Shown piece after piece: positions 1-8,544 of a stretch of DNA of 64,000 nt; the stretch's first letter is position 1; each line of letters starts with the position of its first letter. The position numbers and the translations under genes are program-made. This stretch comes from Ruegeria haliotis (GTDB lineage Bacteria > Pseudomonadota > Alphaproteobacteria > Rhodobacterales > Rhodobacteraceae). The notes below the pieces were generated by a model, which ran no database searches, was not told where the DNA came from, and worked only from the letters and a program-made list of their open reading frames with translations. Location of the stretch: positions 124,001 through 188,000 of the forward strand of contig NZ_JABXWT010000004.1 of NCBI RefSeq assembly GCF_013377785.1. Direction: 5' to 3'.

Positions 1-1
1 C

Positions 2-1552
2 GTGTCGATTGCCATGTCCGTTTTCAACCGCGACGCCAGCTTCGATCAGCAGATCGACCCGATTGTTCGGCTCGAGGCGCGCAGGTTGCGGCAGGATATC
101 GACAGTTATTATGCGGGTCCGGGTCGAGATGATCCCATGCGCCTGTCCATTCCAAAAGGAGGCTACGCGCCTCGGTTCGAACAGGTCGCACACCCCAAGG
201 CAGACCCTGTTTCCGATGAGGTCTTGCGGCATGAGGAACCCGCTCCGCACCGGTCCAGCCGAACGATATGGGTCTTGGCCGGAGCTGCGATGATATGCGG
301 CGTGATATGGATTGGTCTGTCTTTCCTCGGCGCGGCCCCCGGACGCGATCCGGATTTGCCCAAAGGTCCGATTGTAGCCGTCTTGCCGTTTGAGTCTCTG
401 GGCGAAGCCCCGGAGTCCCTTGCCTATGGGATAACCCAGCAATTGACGACCGAGCTGGTTCGGTTCCGTGATTTGTGGGTGTTACCCTTGGGCACAGTCG
501 AGCGATTTCGTGACAGTCAAATCGACCCACAACAGCTCCGGTCCGAGTTCGATGCGGATTACGCGCTGGAGGGCAGTGTGCAGGAAACCGGCGAAACGCT
601 GCGTCTGTCGGCCCGGCTGATCGACTTGACCGCAGCGCGGTATGTCTGGGTGCGAAGTTACGAAATCGGTTTGGCACCAAGCGAAATCTACGCCGTGCAG
701 GATCAGATTATTCGGGATGTGACGGGTCAACTTGCCGGAAAATACGGATTGCTGACACAAGATGCTATGCAATTGGCGGCACGAACAGCCCCGGCGCATC
801 GCGACGCATATGACTGTGTACTCGAATATTACAGCTATCAGATCACAATCAATCTGGACCAGCATGGCGATGTCAAAGCCTGCATCCTGAATGCGGTCGA
901 CCAAAACCCCGAATACGCCGAGGCCTGGGCGGTATTGTCGAACCTTTATGTGCAACAAGTGCGCTTTAACCTTGGGGGTGATCGCGATCAGGTGTTGCAA
1001 GCCGCTGATCTTGCTGCCCGGCGCGCCATTCAGGCGGATCCCAATCTGGCAACTGGTCATCTGATGCTTGCCAATCTCCTGTTTGTGGAAGGCGATATCC
1101 AAGGGTTTAGGCAAGCGGGCCAACGGGCTGTAGACCTCAACCCCAATGACGGAGCCATTCTGGCTCATTTCGGGATGCGGCTGGCCTTTGCCGGTGATTG
1201 GGATCGGGGTTTGGCGATAGGGGATCGCGCTATCGCCCTGAATCCGGTGCATCCGCACTGGTATCATTTCCCCCGGGTTTTCTACCTGTTTGATCAAGGT
1301 GATTTTGATCAAGCCTTGTCCGTTCTGGACCGGATCGACATGCCCGAGTTCTTTTGGACCCATCTATGGCGCGCAGCCTTGAATCATGAAATCGGCGATG
1401 AGGCACAGGCTGAGGCAGCCCTTGAGGCTTTGCTGAACTTGCAGCCGAATTTTGCGGTCAAAGCGCCCGATATTCTGTCGATCTGGCAGTTGGATGATTT
1501 GTTCAAGCAGAAATTGATGAACAGTTTGCATCAAGCCGGATTGTCAGGATGA
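2..1552 (+). CDS. TolB-like/TPR membrane protein, 5' end outside window
   Basis: The reading frame is open from the left edge, so the true N-terminus is missing. The first ~60 visible residues (FNRDASFD, DPIVRLEARRLR, IPKGGYAPRFE) match the region that precedes the membrane helix in many TPR proteins annotated as adenylate-cyclase-like. A membrane helix lies at about residues 88-110, followed by a TolB-N/FlgO-like domain (from AVLPFESL to about 250) and then several TPR-like helical repeats to the end. No cyclase or kinase catalytic domain is visible, so a signalling or scaffold role is inference. It converges with the fructokinase gene, 21 bp away. Confidence 0.75.
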   Translation: MSIAMSVFNRDASFDQQIDPIVRLEARRLRQDIDSYYAGPGRDDPMRLSIPKGGYAPRFEQVAHPKADPVSDEVLRHEEPAPHRSSRTIWVLAGAAMICGVIWIGLSFLGAAPGRDPDLPKGPIVAVLPFESLGEAPESLAYGITQQLTTELVRFRDLWVLPLGTVERFRDSQIDPQQLRSEFDADYALEGSVQETGETLRLSARLIDLTAARYVWVRSYEIGLAPSEIYAVQDQIIRDVTGQLAGKYGLLTQDAMQLAARTAPAHRDAYDCVLEYYSYQITINLDQHGDVKACILNAVDQNPEYAEAWAVLSNLYVQQVRFNLGGDRDQVLQAADLAARRAIQADPNLATGHLMLANLLFVEGDIQGFRQAGQRAVDLNPNDGAILAHFGMRLAFAGDWDRGLAIGDRAIALNPVHPHWYHFPRVFYLFDQGDFDQALSVLDRIDMPEFFWTHLWRAALNHEIGDEAQAEAALEALLNLQPNFAVKAPDILSIWQLDDLFKQKLMNSLHQAGLSG

Positions 1553-1573
1553 CGCGCCTTTCTCGGGGCGAGA

Positions 1574-2500
1574 TCAAAGCTCGTGCGCCCAAGGTGGGTT
1601 TGCCCCGGCGCGCGCGACGGTAACTGCAGCCACATCGGCGCCCAAAGCAAGCGCTGCGCGCAACGTGTTGGCAGTCAGGGCGCGCAGACCGGGTTTGGTC
1701 AGATGGCCGGCCTTGTTCAGCTCGGCCAGAACGCCCGCGTTGAAAGTATCACCTGCGCCAACCGTGTCTACGACCTGTACCTGGTTGACAGGTACCGTTG
1801 TTTCCACGCCATTCGTCAGATAGCCGGTGGCCCCTTGACTGCCGCGCGTGAGGATGACCACAGAAGGCCCTGCCTGCAATAGAAGCGGCACTTTTTCCGC
1901 ATGGCTCTCTGGTCCGGGGATGATCCAGTCCAGATCCTCATCCGACACTTTGACGATGTCGGATTGCGCAATCATGCGGTTCAGGCGTGCGCGATATCGG
2001 GTCTGGTCCTTAATAAAACTCGAACGAATGTTCGGATCCAGCATGACCGCGCAGTTGGTCCCGTGCCGATCCAGCAGAGTGGCGTAAGCGTCGGCGCAGG
2101 GTTCGCAAGCCAGGCTGATCCCACCGAGGTAGAGCGCGGAAACAGCCGGCAGCTGGGTTGGCATGTCTTCGGGCTGCAGTATTCGACCGGCTGTGTTTTC
2201 ATCGACAAAGCTGTACGACGCATGCCCATCCTGCATCTGTACAAACGCCAGAGTTGTCGGACGGTCTGAGGCAATCACATGTGTCGTGTCCACATGGCTG
2301 GCTTTCAACGCATCCGCCAGTTGCTGACCAAACATATCCGAGGACAGACCGGTAAGCACCCCAACGGGTGCACCCAATCGGCCCAACGCGATGGCCGTAT
2401 TGAAAATTGCGCCGCCCGAATGTGGCACGAAGCCATGTGCGCCGGAAACCGTCGGTTCGGCGATCATATCGATCAGGGCTTCGCCACAGCATAGGATCAT
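1574..2500 (-). CDS. frk: PfkB-family fructokinase
   Basis: 308-residue PfkB/ribokinase-family sugar kinase. The N-terminal strand CGEALIDMI and the GGAIFNTAIALGRLG sugar-binding glycines are present. The C-terminal signature DTVGAGDTFNAG supplies the catalytic base D251 and the anion hole. The N-terminus closely resembles rhizobial fructokinases. It is the last gene of the leftward aglR / beta-glucosidase-glucokinase / frk group, 39 bp after the fusion gene. In the context of an alpha-glucosidase operon it would phosphorylate fructose released from sucrose-type substrates. Other PfkB sugars (2-keto-3-deoxygluconate) are less likely but not excluded. Confidence 0.85.
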   Translation of the reverse strand: MILCCGEALIDMIAEPTVSGAHGFVPHSGGAIFNTAIALGRLGAPVGVLTGLSSDMFGQQLADALKASHVDTTHVIASDRPTTLAFVQMQDGHASYSFVDENTAGRILQPEDMPTQLPAVSALYLGGISLACEPCADAYATLLDRHGTNCAVMLDPNIRSSFIKDQTRYRARLNRMIAQSDIVKVSDEDLDWIIPGPESHAEKVPLLLQAGPSVVILTRGSQGATGYLTNGVETTVPVNQVQVVDTVGAGDTFNAGVLAELNKAGHLTKPGLRALTANTLRAALALGADVAAVTVARAGANPPWAHEL

Positions 2501-2539
2501 CCCATGTTCCTTTTCTGGAAAAGGCGATTGGCGGAATGT

Positions 2540-4867
2540 TTACCGCATAAGCGCATTTTTACAGAAATTGTTAGCGCCAACAATGCCAAATTCAGCCTGC
2601 TCCGACACGTAAAGGCTCATCGAGCGGCGCAAATCACTGAATCGTCCGCCTTCATTGAATGCATCGCGAAAGGTATCGCCAAAAAGCCAGCGGTTCTTTT
2701 CTGCCACTCCGCCCACGAGGAATACGCCACCCACCGGCATCAATGTAACGGCCATGTCACCCATCAAAGCGCCAAGATGCGCCGTGAACATCCGGGCCGT
2801 TCGGGCGGCCACTTCGTCCACTTCATCACGAGCGGCCTGCAGGATGTCTTTGGCCGTTCGGGGCGGGGTATCCGATTGACCACTGGCCATTGCGACGGCT
2901 TGGTAAAGGATCGGAAGGCCGGTGCCGCTCAGGAACATCTCGGCCTCAAGCACCAGACTGTCGGCAAAGAAGCACCCAGGAGCAATATGGCGTGCCGCAT
3001 CAAAAACATCAACTTCGTCCCGATGTCGTGGAGACAGGCCCACATGGCCACCTTCGCCAGACACCGTGTGATAGCGCCCCTCGGAATAGATCAACGCCCC
3101 AACCCCAAGACCTGTCCCGGGGCCGACGACAAGCCGTGTGCCCGCCGGAGGTGAGGCTGCGCCCTGCAGAACGGCCACATCTGCGATGGTGGCTTCGGCC
3201 ACTGACCATGCTGCCGCAGTAAAGTCATTGATGACAAATGTGTGCTGCGCACCCGTGGCTTTCGCCAGCTCTGTTTCGGACAGATCCAGATGTGCGTTGG
3301 TCAGGCGAATGGTGCCGTTCTTGACCGGACCGGCCCCGGCCGCGACAACAGCCTGCGGGTCGGTGCCAATTTCGTCACGCAGACGATGAAATGCCTCAAG
3401 CAGATCTGGCAGAGTGCCAGTAGGGAGCTTTCGCAAGTCAGTCAGCGCACCATTTGACACGACACCAAGCCGGGTATTTGTGCCGCCTATATCCGCAACC
3501 AAATTCCAGTGTTCATGGACTGCGCCTGCTGGTTGTGCCATCGGTAAAGAGACGTTTCGCCCTTTTGTAAGAGCGGATTTCAGTGCGTTGAACGAGGCTT
3601 TGGGTGTGCGTTCCAGCGTATGAAAATCGACATCTACCAAACCAAAACGTTTTTCATACCCGTAGGCCCATTCATAATTGTCCAACAGCGACCAGATGAA
3701 ATACCCCTTGACCGGGACGTCTTGATCCAGCGCATCCTGAACAGCGCCGAGATGTTGGTTGAGATAATCGATACGGTCATCATCCCGCTGACGTTCGGGG
3801 CTGGCCATGCCGTTTTCAGTAACGTAAATCGGCAGGTCACCGGTGTACTCTTGCATCGTGCGTGTCAGGAACCGGGTCAGGGCGGCAGGCTCAATCTCCC
3901 AACCCATCTGCGTTTTGGGCAGGGGCCCGGGAACCTCTTTTAAGCTGGGCCATTCGATATCCGCAGGCGCGATGAGCTTGCGGGTATAGTAGTTCAGCCC
4001 ACACCAATCGACCGGGGTTCCGATCGTGTCAAAATCATCCTGCCAACCAGAGGGCAGGTGGGGTTCCAGCCCGTCCAACACATTTTCCGGATAGGACTTG
4101 TTGAACACGCCTCCGAGGAAAAATCGGTTGTAGATGCCGTCATACAGGTCAGCCGCGCGCCGTGCCTGGGCGCTGTTATCCCCAGGTTCGGCCCATTCCA
4201 GATTGAACACGGCGCCCAGGTTTCCCATGCCCAAACTGCGCATAGCCTGAATTGATTGGCCATGCGCGAGCAGGACATGATGCATCGCGCGGGCTGCCGC
4301 GCGGATGTCGCGCAGACCCGGGGCGTGGTGCCCCTCAAAATGGCTGAGCCAACTTACGCACCACGGCTCATTGATCGGGGCAACGCTGAACATGCGATCG
4401 CCGATCCGATCCATTACGATTTCGGTGAAATCTGCGAACCAGCTTGCGATGTCACGGTTGCGCCACCCCCCCAGATCGGCAAGCGGCGAGGGGAGCTCCC
4501 AATGATAGAGGGTGGCACAAGGACGGATGCCGCGCTCAAGCAATGCGTCAGCCAGACGGTCGTAATAGTCCAAGCCCGCTTGATTGACCTGGCCGCGCCC
4601 CTCGGGCAAAACACGAGCCCAGCTTGTCGAAAAACGATAGCAGTCGAACCCCGCCTCGCGCACAAGATCAAAATCTTGCGGAAAGCGGTTCAGGTGATCA
4701 CAGGCCAGATCGCCGTTTTCGCCCCGCACCACGTTACCCGGGGACGATGCAAATGTATCCCAATGGGTTTGACCCGCACCACCCTGAGCGTGCCCTTCGA
4801 TTTGATAGGCAGAGGTTGCCACACCAAAGAGGAAATCTTTGGGAAAATCAGCACGGGTATATTTCAT
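2540..4867 (-). CDS. Fused GH1 beta-glucosidase and glucokinase
   Basis: A single 775-residue frame carries two complete enzymes. Residues 1 to about 434 are a full-length GH1 beta-glucosidase with acid/base E167 (in NEPW) and nucleophile E351 (in TENG). A short linker (about 435-452) leads to a Glk-type glucokinase (453-775) with the ATP/phosphate loop ADIGGTNTRLG and the GEGGHVGLSPR motif. The expected activity is hydrolysis of beta-glucosides in the cytoplasm and ATP-dependent phosphorylation of the freed glucose to glucose-6-phosphate. It begins 1 bp after the aglR stop codon, so it is very probably co-transcribed with aglR. The glucokinase domain can also serve glucose made by AglA. No stop or frameshift lies at the junction. 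Confidence 0.9.
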   Translation of the reverse strand: MKYTRADFPKDFLFGVATSAYQIEGHAQGGAGQTHWDTFASSPGNVVRGENGDLACDHLNRFPQDFDLVREAGFDCYRFSTSWARVLPEGRGQVNQAGLDYYDRLADALLERGIRPCATLYHWELPSPLADLGGWRNRDIASWFADFTEIVMDRIGDRMFSVAPINEPWCVSWLSHFEGHHAPGLRDIRAAARAMHHVLLAHGQSIQAMRSLGMGNLGAVFNLEWAEPGDNSAQARRAADLYDGIYNRFFLGGVFNKSYPENVLDGLEPHLPSGWQDDFDTIGTPVDWCGLNYYTRKLIAPADIEWPSLKEVPGPLPKTQMGWEIEPAALTRFLTRTMQEYTGDLPIYVTENGMASPERQRDDDRIDYLNQHLGAVQDALDQDVPVKGYFIWSLLDNYEWAYGYEKRFGLVDVDFHTLERTPKASFNALKSALTKGRNVSLPMAQPAGAVHEHWNLVADIGGTNTRLGVVSNGALTDLRKLPTGTLPDLLEAFHRLRDEIGTDPQAVVAAGAGPVKNGTIRLTNAHLDLSETELAKATGAQHTFVINDFTAAAWSVAEATIADVAVLQGAASPPAGTRLVVGPGTGLGVGALIYSEGRYHTVSGEGGHVGLSPRHRDEVDVFDAARHIAPGCFFADSLVLEAEMFLSGTGLPILYQAVAMASGQSDTPPRTAKDILQAARDEVDEVAARTARMFTAHLGALMGDMAVTLMPVGGVFLVGGVAEKNRWLFGDTFRDAFNEGGRFSDLRRSMSLYVSEQAEFGIVGANNFCKNALMR

Positions 4868-4868
4868 A

Positions 4869-5900
4869 TTAAAACCTGTTGGGCACGGGGCCGGTTGATC
4901 TGCCGACTACCAGTTCGGCCTCCAGCAATCTAGTTTTGATCGGATCGTTCGGTGATTTGATGCGGTCGATCAGCATTTCTGCCGCAAGTTCCCCTGCCTG
5001 TCGTACCGAAGATCGTGTCGCGGTGAAGATTGGGACATCCTGACCGTTCTTCAGGTAAGAGAGGTCGTCATCATGGGCAATCACTGAAACGTCCCGGCCC
5101 ATTTCCAGCCCAATTTCCTCCAACGCCCGGCGCACACCAATGGCCGAGATCATGGATGAGGTCAGGATGGCTGTGGGTGGATTGTCCAACTGCAGCATGT
5201 CCCGCGTTTCATGGTGACCATAGACTTCGGTCATCTCTGCGCTGCGCATCAGTTTGGGGTCGGGTGGCAGTTCGGCTTGCCGCATTGCTTCGAGAAACCC
5301 GTCCCGGCGACGTTGCGCAAAATCCATATCTTCAAGCCCATTGATCAAGGCAATGCGTCGATGACCCAAGTCAATCAGGAACCGTGTGGCGCGCATGAAT
5401 GAGCTTTTGTTATTCACATCAATCCAGTCATAGGGAACATTCACCCCGGTTGAACGACCATGCACGATGAATGGCACCGCCATCCTGTTTAAAACCTCGA
5501 TCCGCGGCTCATTTACCTTAGGGCCTTGCAACACGACGCCATCAACTGCGCCGCGTTGAAACAGATTGCGGTAAGCCTGTTCGATAGAAGTGTCTTCCGC
5601 ATTGGTGAACATCATGTCGTAGCCGCATTCGGCGTATTTCTTTGCGGCCCCGGCAACAAAATCGCCAAAGATCGGGTTCACCATCTCATGTTGGGACGAG
5701 CTGGGAATCACATGACCGATGACCATGGATTTTCCGGTTGCCAGCCCTTTGGCGCGACTGTTTGGGCGATAGCCGTGTTTGTCAGCGGCAGCCTGAACCC
5801 GCAGCCGCGTATCCTCGCTGACCTCGGGGTATCCGTTCAGTGCGCGGCTAACCGTCGTCTGCGAAAGGTCGAGGATTTCCGAGAGCTGTTTGAGGTTCAT
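4869..5900 (-). CDS. aglR: LacI-family regulator of the alpha-glucoside operon
   Basis: 343 residues with a LacI-type helix-turn-helix at residues 2-47 (LSQTTVSRALNG) and a periplasmic-binding-protein-like sugar sensor domain with the usual family length. It is divergent from aglE, the arrangement known for aglR in Sinorhizobium. The shared 220-bp region holds two related operator-like sites, one just upstream of its own start codon and one at the aglE promoter, so repression of aglEFGAK and autoregulation are likely. The inducer, probably an alpha-glucoside, cannot be read from sequence. Confidence 0.88.
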   Translation of the reverse strand: MNLKQLSEILDLSQTTVSRALNGYPEVSEDTRLRVQAAADKHGYRPNSRAKGLATGKSMVIGHVIPSSSQHEMVNPIFGDFVAGAAKKYAECGYDMMFTNAEDTSIEQAYRNLFQRGAVDGVVLQGPKVNEPRIEVLNRMAVPFIVHGRSTGVNVPYDWIDVNNKSSFMRATRFLIDLGHRRIALINGLEDMDFAQRRRDGFLEAMRQAELPPDPKLMRSAEMTEVYGHHETRDMLQLDNPPTAILTSSMISAIGVRRALEEIGLEMGRDVSVIAHDDDLSYLKNGQDVPIFTATRSSVRQAGELAAEMLIDRIKSPNDPIKTRLLEAELVVGRSTGPVPNRF

Positions 5901-5905
5901 ATTAC

Positions 5906-5922
5906 TTTCAAAGCGCCTTCAA
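5906..5922. promoter_or_regulatory. Putative AglR operator, aglR side
   Basis: TTTCAAAGCGCCTTCAA lies 6 bp upstream of the aglR ATG. Its first 11 bases (TTTCAAAGCGC) recur inverted at 6068-6078 beside the aglE promoter. The CG-centred form is typical of LacI-family operators. The right half-site is degenerate, so it may be the weaker, autoregulatory site. Confidence 0.45.
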
Positions 5923-6024
5923 GTTTTAATCATTCACTGTTTTGTGGGTCGTTTCCGCATCCGTCAACCGGTTTCATTGGTCACCCACTTATTACTGTCA
6001 AACAAGAAACTTGAAAACCAGTTA

Positions 6025-6053
6025 TTGACAGAACTTGAATGTTAGCGGATAAA
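6025..6053 (+). promoter_or_regulatory. Putative sigma-70 promoter of aglEFGAK
   Basis: A perfect -35 hexamer TTGACA (6025-6030) is followed after 17 bp by GATAAA (6048-6053), which matches four of six -10 positions. Transcription would start near 6060, immediately before the palindromic operator. Confidence 0.55.
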
Positions 6054-6063
6054 CATCGCTAAC

Positions 6064-6075
6064 CAAAGCGCTTTG
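6064..6075. promoter_or_regulatory. Putative AglR operator at the agl promoter
   Basis: CAAAGCGCTTTG is a perfect 12-bp palindrome with a central CG, as in LacI-family operators. It would cover about +4 to +15 of the predicted aglE transcript, a position that blocks initiation or escape. It shares 11 bases with the inverted site near aglR. Confidence 0.6.
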
Positions 6076-6120
6076 AAAACGAGTCTGGATTGGCGCAAAA
6101 GAGAGTTGGGAGGAAAACTC

Positions 6121-7479
6121 ATGAAACATGCGCTATACGCTGGTGTGGCCACGTTTGCCTTGATGACCGGGGCGGTGCAGGCCCAGGAAGGTCTACTTCA
6201 CGCTGTTGGTGAAGGCAGTTTCGACTGGGACGGCTTTCAGGCCTTTGGCGAAACGCATGATCTGACTGGCGAAAGCCTGACTATCTTTGGACCCTGGTTG
6301 GCGAGTGAAGGAAAATCCTTTGAAAATCTGGTCGCCTATTTCGACGACGCAACGGGTGCCAATTCCAGTTATGTCGGGTCAGACTCGTTGGAACAGCAAA
6401 TCCTGATTGACGCGGCTGCCGGTTCTGCACCGAACCTCACGGTGTTCCCGCAGCCTGGCCTTGCGGCCAACATGGCCAAGAATGGTTACCTCACACCGCT
6501 GGCCGATGGCTCGGCCGATTGGATCAAGGACAATTTTGCTGCTGGTCAATCCTGGGTCGATCTGGGGACTTTCCAAAATGCTGAAGGCACCGGCGCCTTT
6601 TATGGCTTTTTCTTCAATGTGAACGTCAAATCCCTGGTTTGGTACATTCCTGAGAATTTCGAAGATTTCGGATATGAAGTCCCTGAAACCATGGAAGAGC
6701 TCAAGGCGCTGATGGATCAGATGGTTGCCGACGGCGAGACGCCGCTGTGCGTTGGTCTGGCCTCGGGTGGCGCAACTGGTTGGCCCGCAACGGATTGGGT
6801 AGAAGATCTGATGCTGCGTACGCAACCACCCGAAGTGTATGATGCCTGGATCTCGAACGAGATGAGCTTTGATGATCCCCGCGTTGTCGCGGCCATCGAA
6901 GAATATGGCAGTTTTACACGCAACGATGATTACGTCGTCGGGAATGCGGATGATACTGCGGCAATTGATTTTCGGGACAGCCCGAAGGGTCTGTTTGACA
7001 GCCCACCCGCGTGCATGATGCACCGTCAGGCTTCATTCATTCCGGCCTATTTCCCTGAAGGCACAGAGCTGGGGGCGGATGCGGACTTCTTCTACTTCCC
7101 GGCATATGTCGAAAAAGATCTGGGGACACCGGTTCTTGGGGCAGGGACCCTTTTCACAGTCACAAACCCGAACCCTGCAGCCGAGGCATTCATGGAGTTT
7201 CTCAAGACGCCCTTCGCTCATGAAATCATGATGTCGCAAGACGGGTTCCTGACACCGCACCTTGGGGCCAACCCGGACAACTATGCGAACGACACTCAGC
7301 GTGGGCAGGGGGAAATTCTGACCAACGCAACGACGTTCCGGTTTGACGGGTCTGATCTGATGCCTGGCGCAGTTGGCGCGGGCACATTCTGGACCGGCAT
7401 GGTCGACTATTCCTCGGGTGCGAAAGATGCCGCGACCGTGGCAAGCGAAATCCAGTCCTCCTGGGACGCTGCAAAGTAA
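6121..7479 (+). CDS. aglE: Alpha-glucoside ABC transporter, periplasmic binding protein
   Basis: 452-residue family-1 solute-binding protein with a Sec signal peptide (cleavage predicted after GAVQA, about residue 20). The start was chosen because GGGAGG (6108-6113) sits 7 bp upstream; a longer frame back to 6073 would add a charged segment before the signal peptide. It is the first gene of aglEFGAK and is divergent from aglR. The expected role is capture of sucrose, maltose or trehalose-like alpha-glucosides. A hairpin follows the stop codon, which may keep its expression above that of the permease genes. Confidence 0.88.
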   Translation: MKHALYAGVATFALMTGAVQAQEGLLHAVGEGSFDWDGFQAFGETHDLTGESLTIFGPWLASEGKSFENLVAYFDDATGANSSYVGSDSLEQQILIDAAAGSAPNLTVFPQPGLAANMAKNGYLTPLADGSADWIKDNFAAGQSWVDLGTFQNAEGTGAFYGFFFNVNVKSLVWYIPENFEDFGYEVPETMEELKALMDQMVADGETPLCVGLASGGATGWPATDWVEDLMLRTQPPEVYDAWISNEMSFDDPRVVAAIEEYGSFTRNDDYVVGNADDTAAIDFRDSPKGLFDSPPACMMHRQASFIPAYFPEGTELGADADFFYFPAYVEKDLGTPVLGAGTLFTVTNPNPAAEAFMEFLKTPFAHEIMMSQDGFLTPHLGANPDNYANDTQRGQGEILTNATTFRFDGSDLMPGAVGAGTFWTGMVDYSSGAKDAATVASEIQSSWDAAK

Positions 7480-7488
7480 GCAAATTTT

Positions 7489-7510
7489 GGGGCAATCCAT
7501 GGATTGTCCC
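7489..7510 (+). other. Hairpin between aglE and aglF
   Basis: GGGGCAATCC (7489-7498) pairs with GGATTGTCCC (7501-7510), with one G-U pair. No T-tract follows. It is a likely 3' mRNA stabiliser or partial attenuator behind the binding-protein gene. Confidence 0.5.
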
Positions 7511-7533
7511 GCCCCCAAACGGATGAGAGCGTC

Positions 7534-8541
7534 ATGACACCGGCACTTCAGGGCCTGCTGACCATCGTCATTGGTGTGTCGGGTTGCGTGGGCTACTTCT
7601 ACTTTTCGAACCAGTTTTTGGATAAAGTCCTGTTCCCGCCGCGTGGGCCGAATGCGGGTCGCAACATCAACCGCGCGAACGTGATCCGGCCTTGGCTGTT
7701 TCTGTTCCCGGCGCTCGCCGCGCTTGGCCTGTATCTGGCTTATCCGGTGGTTGAAACGATGCGCCTTTCTCTCACGGAACGCGTGCCCGGCGGCGGGTAC
7801 AAATGGGTCGGCCTTGACAACTACATCCAGATGGCGGCCGAGCCCAAGTTCTGGGAAGCCATGCGCAACAACATGTTCTGGCTGATCGTAGTGCCGGCCA
7901 TGTCCACCGCGTTTGGCCTGCTGGTGGCACAGCTGACGGACCGGATCCGCTGGGGCAATTTCGCCAAATCGCTGATCTTCATGCCGATGGCAATCTCGTT
8001 TGTAGGCGCATCGGTGATCTGGAAATTGGTTTATGATGCACGGCCAGCCGAGCAGGATCAGATAGGCATTCTGAACGCGCTATACATCTTCTTCGGCGGA
8101 ACTGACCCGCAAACATGGCTGACGATTCCATTCTGGAACAGTTTCTTTCTGATGATCGTGCTGGTCTGGATTCAGACCGGATTTGCGATGGTGATCCTGT
8201 CGGCAGCTCTGCGTGGCATCCCCGAGGAAACGATCGAGGCCGCGATTTTGGACGGGGCCAATCCGTTCCAGATTTTCTTCAAGATCAAAGTGCCGCAGAT
8301 CAAAACCACCATCCTTGTTGTCTGGACCACCATCACCATCACCGTGCTGAAGGTTTTCGACATCGTCTTCGCTATGACCAACGGTCAGTGGGAGACGCAG
8401 GTTCTGGCCAACTACATGTATGACAAGCTTTTTCGGGCCAATGACTGGGGGGTTGGGTCAGCCTCGGCCATGATAATCATGCTGTTGGTGGCCCCTATTC
8501 TTGTCTGGAACGTGCGCAATGCGCGTAAGGAGATGGAGTAA
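7534..8541 (+). CDS. aglF: Alpha-glucoside ABC transporter permease
   Basis: 335-residue inner-membrane permease of the CUT1 (MalF-like) type with about seven predicted membrane helices. The C-terminal EAA loop (ETIEAAILDGANPFQIFFKIKVP) contacts the ATPase. The ATG at 7534 is preferred over a TTG at 7504 because the upstream part is not membrane-like. The N-terminus has an additional membrane segment (about residues 7-27) before the PWLFLFPALAALGLYLAYPVV helix, as is usual for AglF-type proteins. It is followed closely by aglG. Confidence 0.87.
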   Translation: MTPALQGLLTIVIGVSGCVGYFYFSNQFLDKVLFPPRGPNAGRNINRANVIRPWLFLFPALAALGLYLAYPVVETMRLSLTERVPGGGYKWVGLDNYIQMAAEPKFWEAMRNNMFWLIVVPAMSTAFGLLVAQLTDRIRWGNFAKSLIFMPMAISFVGASVIWKLVYDARPAEQDQIGILNALYIFFGGTDPQTWLTIPFWNSFFLMIVLVWIQTGFAMVILSAALRGIPEETIEAAILDGANPFQIFFKIKVPQIKTTILVVWTTITITVLKVFDIVFAMTNGQWETQVLANYMYDKLFRANDWGVGSASAMIIMLLVAPILVWNVRNARKEME

Positions 8542-8544
8542 GCC

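Noticed and set aside
482-1363. 293-codon open frame on the minus strand
   Set aside because: It is antisense to the TPR gene; no family resemblance is visible.
2540-4867. Fusion as an artefact of two separate genes
   Set aside because: The frame is continuous through the linker and no stop codon or internal start with a ribosome site marks a second gene; kept as a genuine fusion.
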